Notes: generated from the sequence alone by a model not told the origin. Numbered from the stretch's first letter, positions 1 to 8,796 are shown. The stretch: 42,296 nt of DNA from Deltaproteobacteria bacterium (GCA_031279515.1 JAITII010000073.1:1-42296); one strand, 5' to 3'. Made by a program: numbers and translations.

Positions 1-5
1 ACTAA

Positions 6-644
6 TTAAGGCTCGTATACCTTGTAGAGGTCTTTGACAGGCAGGCCGTTTTTCTTAATAAGGACCTTCCAATGATGATTGGCACCCATATTGTATAGCC
101 ATCTTGGCATGGAAGGGGAGGATTCTAAATCTGGGCCTGGGACAAGTTTTAAGATATTTGAAGCCATGGTCTTTAATGCCTTTACGTACTTACCAAAGGG
201 CCAGATTCCCTTGGGTAGGGAATCGGGAAACATAAGGGTTAAGGGCCCTCCTCCAATGGCCAAACCCTGTCCCCATGAGAGATTTGCCTTCATAGCAAAG
301 AGGCGGCATTGCTCCAGCACCAAAAGAGAGCGACTGGTCTCATGAAAGCCGCAATTTACAATTACATAAAGTTTTGGGCTCTTACTATTTTCCGGCAAGT
401 CTTTATTTACGATAGCAAACTCTTCTAAAAAAGCTATAACCTGGGAGGGAAAGGTATCCACATACAGGGGAAAGGCAAGAACCAAAGAATCATTTGCCAT
501 AAGGGACTTAAAATCTCCTGGCAGCTTGGCCTTCAGTAAAGAAAAAGAAGCCTTTTTTCCCAAAAATCCCTTAATTGCCTCCAGGAGCAAAAGGCTTGCG
601 CTTTTATTAGGTTGGGGACTTCCGTCCAATAGAGCTACCTTCAT
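6..644 (-). CDS. Flavodoxin-fold NAD(P)H-dependent FMN reductase-like protein
   Basis: A 212-residue cytosolic protein. The N-terminus MKVALLDGSPQPNKSAS is the phosphate-binding loop (GSP..NKS) of NADPH-dependent FMN reductase/flavodoxin-like proteins, and residues near 55-62 (LAFPLYVDTFPSQ) match the second flavin loop of that fold. It probably carries FMN and moves electrons; the partner is unknown. It lacks the CxxC iron-sulfur or disulfide motif seen in its upstream neighbour. It is the last recognisable gene of a minus-strand operon, and its ATG overlaps the stop of the preceding gene (ATGA), so the two are translationally coupled. The family is clear; the substrate is not. Confidence 0.8.
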   Translation of the reverse strand: MKVALLDGSPQPNKSASLLLLEAIKGFLGKKASFSLLKAKLPGDFKSLMANDSLVLAFPLYVDTFPSQVIAFLEEFAIVNKDLPENSKSPKLYVIVNCGFHETSRSLLVLEQCRLFAMKANLSWGQGLAIGGGPLTLMFPDSLPKGIWPFGKYVKALKTMASNILKLVPGPDLESSPSMPRWLYNMGANHHWKVLIKKNGLPVKDLYKVYEP

Positions 645-1156
645 GAAAATATTATCTCTTTTGGGGAGGGGAAAAAAAGGCTTTTAAAGCTTCGCGCTCC
701 AAGGTTTAAAGCATTTGCGCTAAAAAGTCTTTCCGCTAGTGCCGTTTCCTGGGGGCTAGCCTCGCCGTAAAAGGCAGCTGTTACATAGATGTCCTTTTTT
801 ATCCTTTGGTTGTGTACCGATTTCCCATCTTTAGTATGTATAAAGGGGATGAGATACCCTATTGACCTATCTAAAACCGCCTTAATGGCCGGCGAATAGC
901 CACCTAATATCAGCTCGCTTACAATTATCAGCTCCTCGTGCATCCGCATTTCGGCAGTAAATGAGGCACCTCTGTCATTAATGACGCACTTTCCAGGAGT
1001 CAGTACCCAGCAGCCAAAGCAGCCTCTGCAGGGGGCAACCTTTGGGAGGGCAGCAAAGAAAGTAAATTCCGTTTCCTCAGAGAGCTCTTCTCCAAAGCTT
1101 ATCTCTTTTAAGCTTTCATCATCTAAATCGTGCAATACTAAAATTTTATCTCGCAT
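641..1156 (-). CDS. Flavodoxin-family protein with Cys cluster
   Basis: A 171-residue relative of the iron-sulfur flavoprotein/NADPH-dependent FMN reductase group. Residues about 43-57 hold CRGCFGCW followed by PGKC, a cysteine cluster of the type found in that group. The segment SELILGGYSPAIKAVLDRS matches the flavin-loop and following helix (usually SPVY.G..s..LKaf.DR). The N-terminus (KILVLHDLDDESL) lacks the GSPR..SNS phosphate loop, so FMN binding may be weak or shared with the coupled downstream protein, which has the loop but lacks the cysteines. It follows the HgdB-like gene after a 141-bp gap and overlaps the next gene by an ATGA junction. Confidence 0.78.
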   Translation of the reverse strand: MRDKILVLHDLDDESLKEISFGEELSEETEFTFFAALPKVAPCRGCFGCWVLTPGKCVINDRGASFTAEMRMHEELIIVSELILGGYSPAIKAVLDRSIGYLIPFIHTKDGKSVHNQRIKKDIYVTAAFYGEASPQETALAERLFSANALNLGARSFKSLFFPSPKEIIFS

Positions 1157-1297
1157 GTTATCTAAAAAGCCTTGGCCTCAAATTTGTCACATATAGACCC
1201 AATGTCTTTCTTAATGCCAGCTAGTGCCTTTTTCTGCAATAGCTTAACCTAAATCCCCATAAGACATCAAGGATTATCTCCTAAATACTACTTACCT

Positions 1298-2560
1298 TCA
1301 ACCGGCTAATTCATCTAGCGGCTCACTTTCGGCTAGAGTAGGCCTAAAGGCTTCCAGGCGCGTCAAAAGATTTCCAGTATCTTCAATTGAATAGTCGGTC
1401 TCTATCTTAAGGTATTTAAGCCCCCATTCCTTTAAAGACTCTTCCAGGCAAAAAGAGTCCAGTTCATAGGGGTGGCAGCCCTTTAGGAGATGAAAGATGA
1501 CACCGCGGATGGGCGCCTCACTCAAGGCTTCTTTGATAATAGAGGCCCTGTGGCTATTTTCCGCAAAGACTGGGCATAAGCAGCCCCTGTGATAGGCTTC
1601 CGCCAGGGCCCGCATGAGGCCATCTTCCGAGGTATCGGTCAACCCCACATGGCGAGGAAAGATCCTCTCTGAAGAGCAAAGGTCATCGCCGTAGACCTTG
1701 AGGCCCGCCTCTTCTATAAGATGGAGGGCCTTAAAATTGGGAAAGAAGATGGGAGATCCCGAGAGAAAGATCCCCTCTTGCAGCCCTTTGGGCTCTTTTT
1801 TGTCTAGAAATTCCACCACCTTTAGGACATTGGCAGTCCAGTTTGTGGGATTATCTAAGAAAAAGGAGCTGGTAATGAGGGCATAGAAAACTGAGGCGAT
1901 AAAACCCCTGCGGCGCAAGCGGGTCAATTGGAAAAGGGCCTTGCGGGCCTCTTCCATGACCTTTAAGGCAGCCAAAAGGTTTTTGGCCTTAAGCTTTTCT
2001 CCCCCAATCTTTTTCAAAAAACCTGATAGAGAGTACTGCTCGTAAAACCAACGGTCCCTGGCAATGGGGCTATCTTTAACCCTGGGGACCTCCAAAAAAT
2101 GCACAGGGCGCCTGAACTCGCCAAAAAGCTCCCTGGTCTCTTTAAACTTTACCACCCAGTCACAGGTAAGGGGTATGACCCAGGGCACTTCTGCTAAGCT
2201 TTCGTCCATCTCAGCACGGCCTAAAATAGCCTTCAAAGTGGGGCACATAAGGGCCGGAAGTCTTGGAGATGTAAGATTAGAGGCTCCATAGGAACCGGAG
2301 TAAATCTTTACTGGGAAAAAACCCTGCGCCCAGAAAAGCTCAATAGGTGCCTGAAGGCACAAGAGGGCTATTGTTGGTTTTCTCACTCTTTGGGCAATTG
2401 TCCCCAAGTCCCCACCATCTTTTAAGAGGTCCAAAAAATAGTCAAGGTGAGGAAAATAGTCTTCCCTTGCTATTAGGAGCTCTATTTCCGTTTCCGTCTC
2501 GCTTTTATATTTCTGTCTGGCTCTCTCTAAAAGCCTTATGCTTCTATCATCCTTTTTCAT
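1298..2560 (-). CDS. 2-hydroxyacyl-CoA dehydratase D-component (HgdB/double-cubane) family protein
   Basis: A 420-residue cytosolic Fe-S protein of the HgdB/BcrC/FldB superfamily. Family landmarks are visible in order: C68 in CLQAPIEL, C106 in LMCPTLKA, C133 in TCDWVVK, the segment FLSGSPIFFP near 266, C295 in GDDLCSSER, C362 in KGCHPYELD and the terminal strand LKIETDY. These proteins bind [4Fe-4S] or double-cubane clusters and carry out very low-potential reductions, usually energised by an ATP-dependent activator (HgdC type). No activator gene or second dehydratase subunit lies in the operon, and the single-subunit length resembles the stand-alone double-cubane cluster proteins. It overlaps the polyferredoxin gene by 4 bp. 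The fold is confident; the reaction is unknown. Confidence 0.85.
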   Translation of the reverse strand: MKKDDRSIRLLERARQKYKSETETEIELLIAREDYFPHLDYFLDLLKDGGDLGTIAQRVRKPTIALLCLQAPIELFWAQGFFPVKIYSGSYGASNLTSPRLPALMCPTLKAILGRAEMDESLAEVPWVIPLTCDWVVKFKETRELFGEFRRPVHFLEVPRVKDSPIARDRWFYEQYSLSGFLKKIGGEKLKAKNLLAALKVMEEARKALFQLTRLRRRGFIASVFYALITSSFFLDNPTNWTANVLKVVEFLDKKEPKGLQEGIFLSGSPIFFPNFKALHLIEEAGLKVYGDDLCSSERIFPRHVGLTDTSEDGLMRALAEAYHRGCLCPVFAENSHRASIIKEALSEAPIRGVIFHLLKGCHPYELDSFCLEESLKEWGLKYLKIETDYSIEDTGNLLTRLEAFRPTLAESEPLDELAG

Positions 2561-3504
2561 GCGCTGGTCTTTTTAGTCTTAAGCCCCAGGGAGAGTTCCC
2601 TGGAGGAACTAACCAAGGTCTTTCCGGCAAAGCTAAAGCCTAAGGCCCCCTTGGCTGAGCATGAGGCTATGCAATCCCCGCAATTTATGCAATCCACCAC
2701 CTGGACATCTTTTTTTTCTTTTTCCAGGCAGACCTCTTCCACGTCCATGTTGCAGACCCTTTGGCAGGTGCCGCAGCCGTGACATAGGAGGGGTTCTTTT
2801 TTTAGCTTGAGCAAGGTCAAAGGCTCTAAAAAATGGATCATTGCCAAAAGGGGACAGAAGGTACAAAAGAATCTGGGCCTGGCAAACATTGCCGCCAGAA
2901 AGCCTCCAGTCACCAAAAGGGATGAGGTGGTAACAATTCTGGTAACAAGGTTGGTAGTATCTAAGGCGAAATGCCTAAACTCACCTCCAAAGACGGGCAG
3001 AATGGGTTTAGCCGGACAGAACATCTGACAAAAAGGGAGATAAAAATCCGGATGGAGAACCTTTAAATCTACAAGTATTGGCCCCAAAATTAGCCAGCCC
3101 AAAAGGATGTATTTCACGTAGCCTAGCTTATGGAGGGTTTCTGGTTCAATCTTTAAGCTGGAAAAACCTAGTTTCCTCCTCAGATAGGTAAGCCAATCCT
3201 GAAAAAGGCCAAAGGGACAGATCCAGCCGCACCAGATCTTGCCCAACAAGACCACCAGGATAATAAAAACAGCCAGGTAGAAAAGTGCCCTTAGGCCCTC
3301 AAAGCCCCAAAAGTCGGCCAGAGAGATGCCAAAGCCTATATATCCCTGGAGCCCCATTAGATAGCACTGACCGCCACAGCCATTGACGTAGGGACAGGCG
3401 AAACAAGGTACAGCCGGCCCCAACTGCACGCCAAAACGCCCGCCGTAGATTAAAATGATAAACGACAGGTGCTGGACTATGAGCCTATATACCTTGAGCA
3501 GCAT
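2557..3504 (-). CDS. Membrane polyferredoxin (NapH/MauN-like 4Fe-4S protein)
   Basis: A 315-residue membrane protein. Several hydrophobic spans occur (for example about residues 70-92, 128-147 and 188-209). Cysteine motifs are CPYVNGCGGQC near 38, CGWICPFGLFQDW near 91 (the typical NapH/RdxA-type signature) and CTFCP near 214. Two C-terminal ferredoxin motifs follow, CHGCGTCQRVC and CINCGDCIASC, binding two [4Fe-4S] clusters on the cytosolic side. The family passes electrons between a quinone or periplasmic donor and soluble partners. Here the overlaps with an exported protein gene (20 bp) and with the HgdB-like gene (4 bp) suggest that it feeds the latter. A ribosome binding site AGGAGG lies 10 nt before the ATG. 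Confidence 0.9.
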   Translation of the reverse strand: MLLKVYRLIVQHLSFIILIYGGRFGVQLGPAVPCFACPYVNGCGGQCYLMGLQGYIGFGISLADFWGFEGLRALFYLAVFIILVVLLGKIWCGWICPFGLFQDWLTYLRRKLGFSSLKIEPETLHKLGYVKYILLGWLILGPILVDLKVLHPDFYLPFCQMFCPAKPILPVFGGEFRHFALDTTNLVTRIVTTSSLLVTGGFLAAMFARPRFFCTFCPLLAMIHFLEPLTLLKLKKEPLLCHGCGTCQRVCNMDVEEVCLEKEKKDVQVVDCINCGDCIASCSAKGALGFSFAGKTLVSSSRELSLGLKTKKTSA

Positions 3505-4351
3505 GTCTCAATGCCCTCCTTAAGTAAAAGACCCGAGCCAGAAAAAACACCGTGACAACAAAGCCGGAAAAAAAGATGATAAGCCCCAGGTTCATATTCT
3601 CGCCGCCATAGCGGTTACGGTGGACATAAATTGTATAGGAAAGGTTCCCTCCGCCCTCCAAGGGGGCTACGAAGTACACTGGTTTCGAAGCTGCGCTGCC
3701 CTGGGCATTGAGCTTTGGATCTGCTGCTGGAATGAAACTGCGGCCATGGGGCCCATTTTCAAAGGTGCCAGAGGCAGGCCCCGTGCCCTCGTAGGCTGCA
3801 AATTCTCCTATGCCAAAGTCTGGACGGGGGATCATGGTAAAGCTTTGTCCAGTTTGGGGCCAATAGGTCTCCCCAGAGCGTATCAGCATGAAAGAAGGCC
3901 AGATGGGTTCTGGGCCATTGCTCTCCGGGAGCTGGTAGCCTTTCCCCTCCCCAAAAAGAAGAGCGCCGGTTTGGGCATAGGACCTCTTGCCGTGCAAAAT
4001 AGCACTACCCATGATCTCAACTAAGATATATTTTCCGGAATTTATGACAAGTTCATTGGTACCGGGTTCAAAATACCCAGAGATTATAATGGGAGGAAGC
4101 TGGAAATTGACTTCGCGAAAATTTTCCAGACTGATAATGCGGTAATACCAAAAGGCATCACTTATTGGGGCCCCGTCACTGGAGGTCAGAAATAAATTTA
4201 CCCCAGCCATACCATTGCGATGCCTTGGCGGAGATTTATATTCCCAGCGGATATAGGGATCTTGTTCTGCGGCGCAAAGAAGACCCTCTCCCAAGAAGAG
4301 AAGGCTTAAAAGGAGGGCAGGAAAAAGAGAAAAAGTTTTGAGCGGACCCAT
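3485..4351 (-). CDS. Unknown exported protein anchored by a C-terminal membrane helix
   Basis: A 288-residue protein that I do not recognise. Residues 1-28 form a signal peptide (charged start, leucine-rich core, LLCAAEQ near the cleavage site). A C-terminal helix at about 255-277 (LGLIIFFSGFVVTVFFLARV) is followed by basic residues, so most of the chain should sit in the periplasm with a short cytosolic tail. No heme motif (CxxCH) or cysteine pair is present in the exported part, so it is not an obvious electron carrier. It is the first gene of the redox operon and overlaps the polyferredoxin start by 20 bp, which argues for a dedicated partner of that membrane protein. A G-rich ribosome binding site precedes the ATG. 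Confidence 0.75.
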   Translation of the reverse strand: MGPLKTFSLFPALLLSLLFLGEGLLCAAEQDPYIRWEYKSPPRHRNGMAGVNLFLTSSDGAPISDAFWYYRIISLENFREVNFQLPPIIISGYFEPGTNELVINSGKYILVEIMGSAILHGKRSYAQTGALLFGEGKGYQLPESNGPEPIWPSFMLIRSGETYWPQTGQSFTMIPRPDFGIGEFAAYEGTGPASGTFENGPHGRSFIPAADPKLNAQGSAASKPVYFVAPLEGGGNLSYTIYVHRNRYGGENMNLGLIIFFSGFVVTVFFLARVFYLRRALRHAAQGI

Positions 4352-5233
4352 AGATCATCCCCCCAAGACATGCCAGTTGTAAAAGAAATATAATTACTGA
4401 TATTTATATATAATAAAATTATCTAATAATCTCTTATCTTAAACTTGTGGGTTAGACAAGAAATCGCTTACTATCCCAGAAGCTTTTAGCTTTTGAGATA
4501 GCTGGAATAGTTGGAGTGAGGGGACTAATCCACACCCAATCTAGTTAAAATCGCTTGATTTGTCAATTAATATTTTCTCTTTAGCCATAAGGGCCATTTG
4601 TTAGGAGGCCTAGGTAAGAATCAAAAAATTTTATTAGTCTCCACTAGTAACTAAAAAAAGAAATAGAAGGCGTAGCTTAGATGAGGTTTTTTGGTAAATA
4701 CTTTTTTGGCTGTTACTAATTCCATAGCAAAGCCTAGAAAAACCAAACGATTAGTAGTCTTTAAAAATAGTCAAAAAAAATATTGCCCTTTGCCTAAATT
4801 TTATCCGCGCCCTTACTCTACTAGCACAAAAATAAAACCTCTAACAAAAATTGCTCCCCCTTTTTCAAAACCAATTAAAATTAGTCCATAAAAGTTTTCT
4901 TAGCTTTTTCAGGTTTTTTCTTATTAATGCCCTTTTTGGATCCAGTAAAAAATTCTTCCCCTTGCCTCTTTCTTTTGCGGCTCCAAGACCCTTTAAGCCT
5001 TTAAATTTGCCCCAGTCCTAATTTAAACTTCTCTTCCCATAGCCTGGCAATTTTATTTAGGGGAATCTAGGTAACCCACTAAAATATGGAAAATGCTCCT
5101 CGCAAGATGAGGATTTCCAGGGCATACCAAAAGGTGCCCTAACTAGGGGCTTAGAAGAAAACCTCTTGAAAATAAGCCTCTATCTTGCTAATTTATGGAG
5201 CATTATCTTTAAGGCCAAAGGACCAAATTTGGG
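4352..5233. other. AT-rich divergent spacer between the redox operon and recR
   Basis: This 0.88 kb spacer separates divergently transcribed genes and must hold promoters for both. The part next to the redox operon (about 4385-4440) is extremely AT-rich. A weak candidate for recR is TTGAAA at 5166-5171, 17 bp from TAATTT at 5189-5194, which is poor at the -10 position. A 66-codon open frame at 4691-4891 has no ribosome binding site or family-like composition and is treated as chance. No RNA gene or riboswitch fold was recognised. Confidence 0.5.
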
Positions 5234-5845
5234 ATGCGCTATCCACAACAGATTACAGATCTCATAGAAAATCTAGCCAAACTTCCAGGCTTGGGGCGCA
5301 AAAGCGCCACAAGGCTCGCTTTCCATATCTTAAAGAGACCGACCTCTGAGATAGCAGCCTTAGCTTCAGCCCTTCTGGCAGTCAAGCGCGAGATCCATTT
5401 CTGCTCCGTATGCCATGACTACACGGACCAGGATCCCTGCAGTCTCTGTAGCGATCCCAAAAGAGACTCTACAGTCATCTGTGTGGTGGAATCTCCCAAT
5501 GACCTTCTGGCCATAGAGTCGTCAGGGATTTTCAAGGGCCGTTACCACGTCTTGGGAGGCGCCATCAGCCCCCTTTCCGGCATAGGTCCAGCTGACCTCT
5601 ATCTTGACGATTTAATTGCCCGCGTGAAAAATCCTCTCCCTGATGGCTCCAAGATCCAAGAGGTGCTCCTGGCTACCGGCAGTTCTCCGGATGGCGAGGC
5701 CACCTGTTCTTACCTTCTTGACCTCTTAAAGGATATTCCTGTAAAGGTCACCAAGCTTGCCAGGGGCCTTCCCGTTGGCATGGACCTGGAATTCGTTGAC
5801 CAGGGATCCCTCAAAGAGGCCCTAGAATTCAGGCGCAAGATCTAA
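5234..5845 (+). CDS. recR: Recombination mediator protein RecR
   Basis: A 203-residue protein of normal family length. It acts with RecF/RecO to load RecA on SSB-coated single-stranded DNA in gap repair. The N-terminal helix-hairpin-helix (LAKLPGLGRKSATRLAFHIL, about residues 14-33) is followed by a four-cysteine zinc motif (CSVC near 57-60, then CSLC near 69-72) and a Toprim domain (VICVVESPNDLLAIE onward). The C-terminus has the usual TKLARGLPVGMDLEF segment. In many bacteria recR follows dnaX and ybaB; neither is present here. The ATG gives the standard N-terminus MRYPQQITDLIENLAKLPG. Confidence 0.97.
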   Translation: MRYPQQITDLIENLAKLPGLGRKSATRLAFHILKRPTSEIAALASALLAVKREIHFCSVCHDYTDQDPCSLCSDPKRDSTVICVVESPNDLLAIESSGIFKGRYHVLGGAISPLSGIGPADLYLDDLIARVKNPLPDGSKIQEVLLATGSSPDGEATCSYLLDLLKDIPVKVTKLARGLPVGMDLEFVDQGSLKEALEFRRKI

Positions 5846-5872
5846 ATATTTCCTCTTTTTCTTCTCTTTCCG

Positions 5873-7597
5873 GTGATAATTTTGACAACTAAAAGTAAAT
5901 CCACGGCTCCACACAAAACGCCCCAAGAAATGACTGGGGCCCAGGCCATTGTCCATTTTTTCAAGGAAATGGGGATAGACCTGGTCTTCGGCTATCCAGG
6001 TGGCCAAATAATCCCACTTTATGACGCCCTCTACGACTCGGGGATAAAGCATATCTTAGCCCGCCATGAACAGGGGGCAATACATGCCGCTGACGGCTTT
6101 GCCAGGGCCAGCGGCAAGACCGGGGTGGTCATAGCCACAAGTGGCCCAGGCGCCACTAACCTCGTAACTGGCCTTGCCAATGCCCATATGGATAGTGTTC
6201 CAATACTGGCCATAACCGGACAGGTGCCCACCACCTCCCTTGGGACAGATAGCTTCCAGGAAGCGGATATCTATGGGATCTCCATTCCCATTACCAAGTA
6301 CAACTATTTAATAAAGGAACCAAGTGATCTCTTGCCCGCCTTATCAGAGGCCTATTATCTCACCTCCTCTGGAAGGCCAGGACCGGTCCTGGTGGATGTC
6401 CCCAAAGATATCCAGACTGCCCACGTGGATCCCAGTATCCCAAAACCTGTCTCCATACCTGGCTACAACCCCCAGCCGGCGCCTAAAGCTGAGCAAGTAA
6501 GCGCCCTAGCTGAGGCCCTTACCCGCTCTTTGCGTCCTATCTTCTATGTAGGGGGCGGGGCCAACATGAATAATGTGGCTGAAGCCCTCTTAAAGCTGGC
6601 CGAGGCCTCAGATATCGGGGTAGTAACTAGCCTCCAGGGCAAGGGCATCTTTCCCGACGGGCATAGCCTCTCTTTAGGGCTCCCCGGGATGCATGGACCC
6701 AAGTACGCCAACATTGCAATCAACGAGGCCGACCTCATCATTGGCCTGGGTGTGCGCTTTGATGACAGGGTGGTAGGTGATGTGCGCCGTTTTGCCCCTC
6801 TTGCCCGCATAGCCCACGTGGACCTGGACCTAGCGGAGATAGGCAAGAGGCTCTCTGTGGACCTGCCGGTTTCCGGGGACCTTAAATTGGTTTTAGAGGA
6901 GCTGGAAAGAAAGCTTTCCCCCATCAAGAGACCAGAGTGGAAAAAGAGGATCTTGGAGCTTAAAAAAGAGTATCCACTTACGATCCCCAAAAGCCTAAAG
7001 GAGATAAAACCGCAAGCTGTCATCAGCGCCTTATCTGCCGCCACCAAGGGCGGGGCTATCATAGTCACAGACGTGGGGCAGCATCAGATGTGGTCCGCAC
7101 AATTCATAGAGAGTAAAAAGCCCAGGCGCTTTTTATCCTCCGGCGGCTTAGGGACTATGGGATTTGGACTTCCCGCAGCCATTGGGGCAAGCTTATCTGG
7201 TAGAAAGGACCCTGTGGTCCTGGTCTCAGGGGATGGGGGTTTCCAAATGAACCTCCAGGAGCTGGCAACTATCAGGCAATACAATCTTCCCGTGAAGATA
7301 GTCATTATCAACAATGGCTGCCTGGGCATGGTGCGCCAATGGCAACAATTCTTTTTCCAGCGCCGCTACTCCCAAACCATCTTTGAGTACAACCCAGACT
7401 TTTCTAAGCTAGCTGAAGTCTACGGCATCCCCTCCCAGAGGATAGAAGACCCTAATGAGGTGGAAAGGGCCATTGGGGCCTTAATATCTTCCAAGGGCCC
7501 AGGCCTATTAGACGTCATAGTGGATATGGAAGAAAATGTCCTTCCCATGATCCCCGCTGGCCGCGGCCAGACAGATTTTTACGAGACAGATTCCTAA
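5873..7597 (+). CDS. ilvB: Acetolactate synthase large (catalytic) subunit
   Basis: Thiamine-diphosphate enzyme that makes acetolactate or acetohydroxybutyrate, the first common step to valine, leucine and isoleucine. Visible landmarks are GYPGGQIIPLYDAL near 40, the cofactor-activating glutamate in RHEQGAIHAADG near 65, and the ThDP/Mg motif GDGGFQMN...NN near 453-480. The 574 residues include about 19 that precede the usual family start. The listed GTG start has no clear ribosome binding site, and an ATG at 5930 (MTGAQAIVHFF) fits the family better, so the true start may be 5930. The regulatory subunit gene follows after 11 bp. No ilvC or leu genes are nearby. Confidence 0.96.
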   Translation: MIILTTKSKSTAPHKTPQEMTGAQAIVHFFKEMGIDLVFGYPGGQIIPLYDALYDSGIKHILARHEQGAIHAADGFARASGKTGVVIATSGPGATNLVTGLANAHMDSVPILAITGQVPTTSLGTDSFQEADIYGISIPITKYNYLIKEPSDLLPALSEAYYLTSSGRPGPVLVDVPKDIQTAHVDPSIPKPVSIPGYNPQPAPKAEQVSALAEALTRSLRPIFYVGGGANMNNVAEALLKLAEASDIGVVTSLQGKGIFPDGHSLSLGLPGMHGPKYANIAINEADLIIGLGVRFDDRVVGDVRRFAPLARIAHVDLDLAEIGKRLSVDLPVSGDLKLVLEELERKLSPIKRPEWKKRILELKKEYPLTIPKSLKEIKPQAVISALSAATKGGAIIVTDVGQHQMWSAQFIESKKPRRFLSSGGLGTMGFGLPAAIGASLSGRKDPVVLVSGDGGFQMNLQELATIRQYNLPVKIVIINNGCLGMVRQWQQFFFQRRYSQTIFEYNPDFSKLAEVYGIPSQRIEDPNEVERAIGALISSKGPGLLDVIVDMEENVLPMIPAGRGQTDFYETDS

Positions 7598-7608
7598 GGT
7601 TTATGTAA

Positions 7609-8094
7609 ATGAAGAAAATCATCTCTATCTTAGTTCGTAACAAGCCTGGGGTCCTTTCCCATGTGGCGGGCTTAGTGACTCGCCGGGCTTACAATGTGGA
7701 GTCCATCGCAGCCGGTCCCACGGAAAATCACCAGATAACCCGCATCACCTTAGTAGTCTCAGGGGATGAAAAGGTCTTAGAGCAGGTCTCCCGCCAGTTT
7801 GAAAAGCTAATAGATGTAATTAAAGTGGATGCCATTCCCCACGAGCTCGCCTTGACTGGAGAACTTGCCCTCATAACCGTCTCTTTTACCCCGGAGAAAA
7901 AGACCGAGATCATGAGCCTCATTGCACTCTTGGGCCTCACAATAAAGAGCATAGAAAGGGATAGTGCCACAGTCATGATAGCTGGTTCCGCCCAGAGCGT
8001 GGATACGGCCATAAACGGACTTGCCCCCTTCCATATCAAGGCCATGGCGCGCACCGGCTTAGTGGCCCTCCCCATAGGAGGGGTTACGGATTAG
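7609..8094 (+). CDS. ilvN: Acetolactate synthase small (regulatory) subunit
   Basis: A 161-residue partner of IlvB that stimulates it and confers feedback inhibition by branched-chain amino acids. The N-terminal ACT domain (KIISILVRNKPGVLSHVAGL, then RRAYNVESIA) is canonical. The C-terminal half (ELALITVSFTPEKKTEIMSL and onward) matches the second domain of the long small-subunit form (IlvH-like). It lies 11 bp after ilvB, clearly co-transcribed. The start ATG immediately gives the family N-terminus MKKIISILVRN. Gene symbols ilvN and ilvH are both used for this family. Confidence 0.95.
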   Translation: MKKIISILVRNKPGVLSHVAGLVTRRAYNVESIAAGPTENHQITRITLVVSGDEKVLEQVSRQFEKLIDVIKVDAIPHELALTGELALITVSFTPEKKTEIMSLIALLGLTIKSIERDSATVMIAGSAQSVDTAINGLAPFHIKAMARTGLVALPIGGVTD

Positions 8095-8186
8095 ACCCGT
8101 ATCTTCTAATTGAAAATAGCTAAAAAGGCTATAATTATCCCTTAGCTAAAAATATTTCTAGCTAGTAATGGTGTTTAAGGAGAAAA

Positions 8187-8768
8187 ATGGAAACGAGGGT
8201 TGCAACAATAGAGCGCAAGACCAAGGAGACTGAAATCAAAGTCACCTTAAATTTGGATGGCGGTGAGATAAAAATCCAAACCCCAGCCGGCTTTTTCGGC
8301 CATATGCTCACAGCTCTTACTACCTATGCCGGCTGGGGCATCACCTTGGAGTCTACGGGGGATACCCACGTGGATCAACACCACATAGTGGAGGACACTG
8401 GACTAGTAATAGGTGACGCCTTGGCGAGCTGCCTGGGGGATAATCCCTCCCACGTCCGCTACGGCTCTGCCCTTATTCCAATGGACGATGCCCTAGCCGA
8501 GGTGGCCTTGGACGCCGGCAGGCGTCCCTTCCTGGTCTTTGACGTAGAGTTTCCCCAGGAGCGCACAGGGGACTTCGAGTTCTGCCTGGTGGAAGAATTC
8601 TTCCGCGCCCTCATAAGCCGCGCCGGCTGGACGCTTCACATTACAGGGCGCAGGGGAAAAAATAGCCATCACCTCTCAGAGGCCATCTTCAAGGCCGTGG
8701 GCCTGGCAGCCAAAGTGGCATTAGCTAAGAGTACAACAAGTGCCATTAGCACCAAGGGGGTCCTGTGA
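8187..8768 (+). CDS. hisB: Imidazoleglycerol-phosphate dehydratase
   Basis: A 193-residue monofunctional HisB that dehydrates imidazole-glycerol phosphate in histidine synthesis. The manganese-binding histidine motifs are all present: HML near 33, HVDQHHIVEDTG near 60 and HHLSEAIFKAVG near 158. The phosphatase domain found in enterobacterial HisB is absent, as expected for most bacteria. A strong ribosome binding site (AAGGAG) precedes the ATG. Upstream, a perfect TATAAT at 8130-8135 lies in the 92-bp gap after ilvN, but the nearest -35-like TTGAAA (8110-8115) is only 14 bp away, so an independent promoter is uncertain. The hisA gene follows after 28 bp. Confidence 0.96.
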   Translation: METRVATIERKTKETEIKVTLNLDGGEIKIQTPAGFFGHMLTALTTYAGWGITLESTGDTHVDQHHIVEDTGLVIGDALASCLGDNPSHVRYGSALIPMDDALAEVALDAGRRPFLVFDVEFPQERTGDFEFCLVEEFFRALISRAGWTLHITGRRGKNSHHLSEAIFKAVGLAAKVALAKSTTSAISTKGVL

Positions 8769-8796
8769 AAAGCTCATCTTACAAGGGCCTGTACCT

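Noticed and set aside
4691-4891. 66-codon open frame in the recR upstream spacer
   Set aside because: No ribosome binding site, atypical composition (Lys/Pro-rich from AT-rich DNA), no recognisable domain.
8110-8135. hisB promoter TTGAAA with TATAAT
   Set aside because: The -10 box is perfect, but the spacing is 14 bp, too short for a normal sigma-70 promoter.
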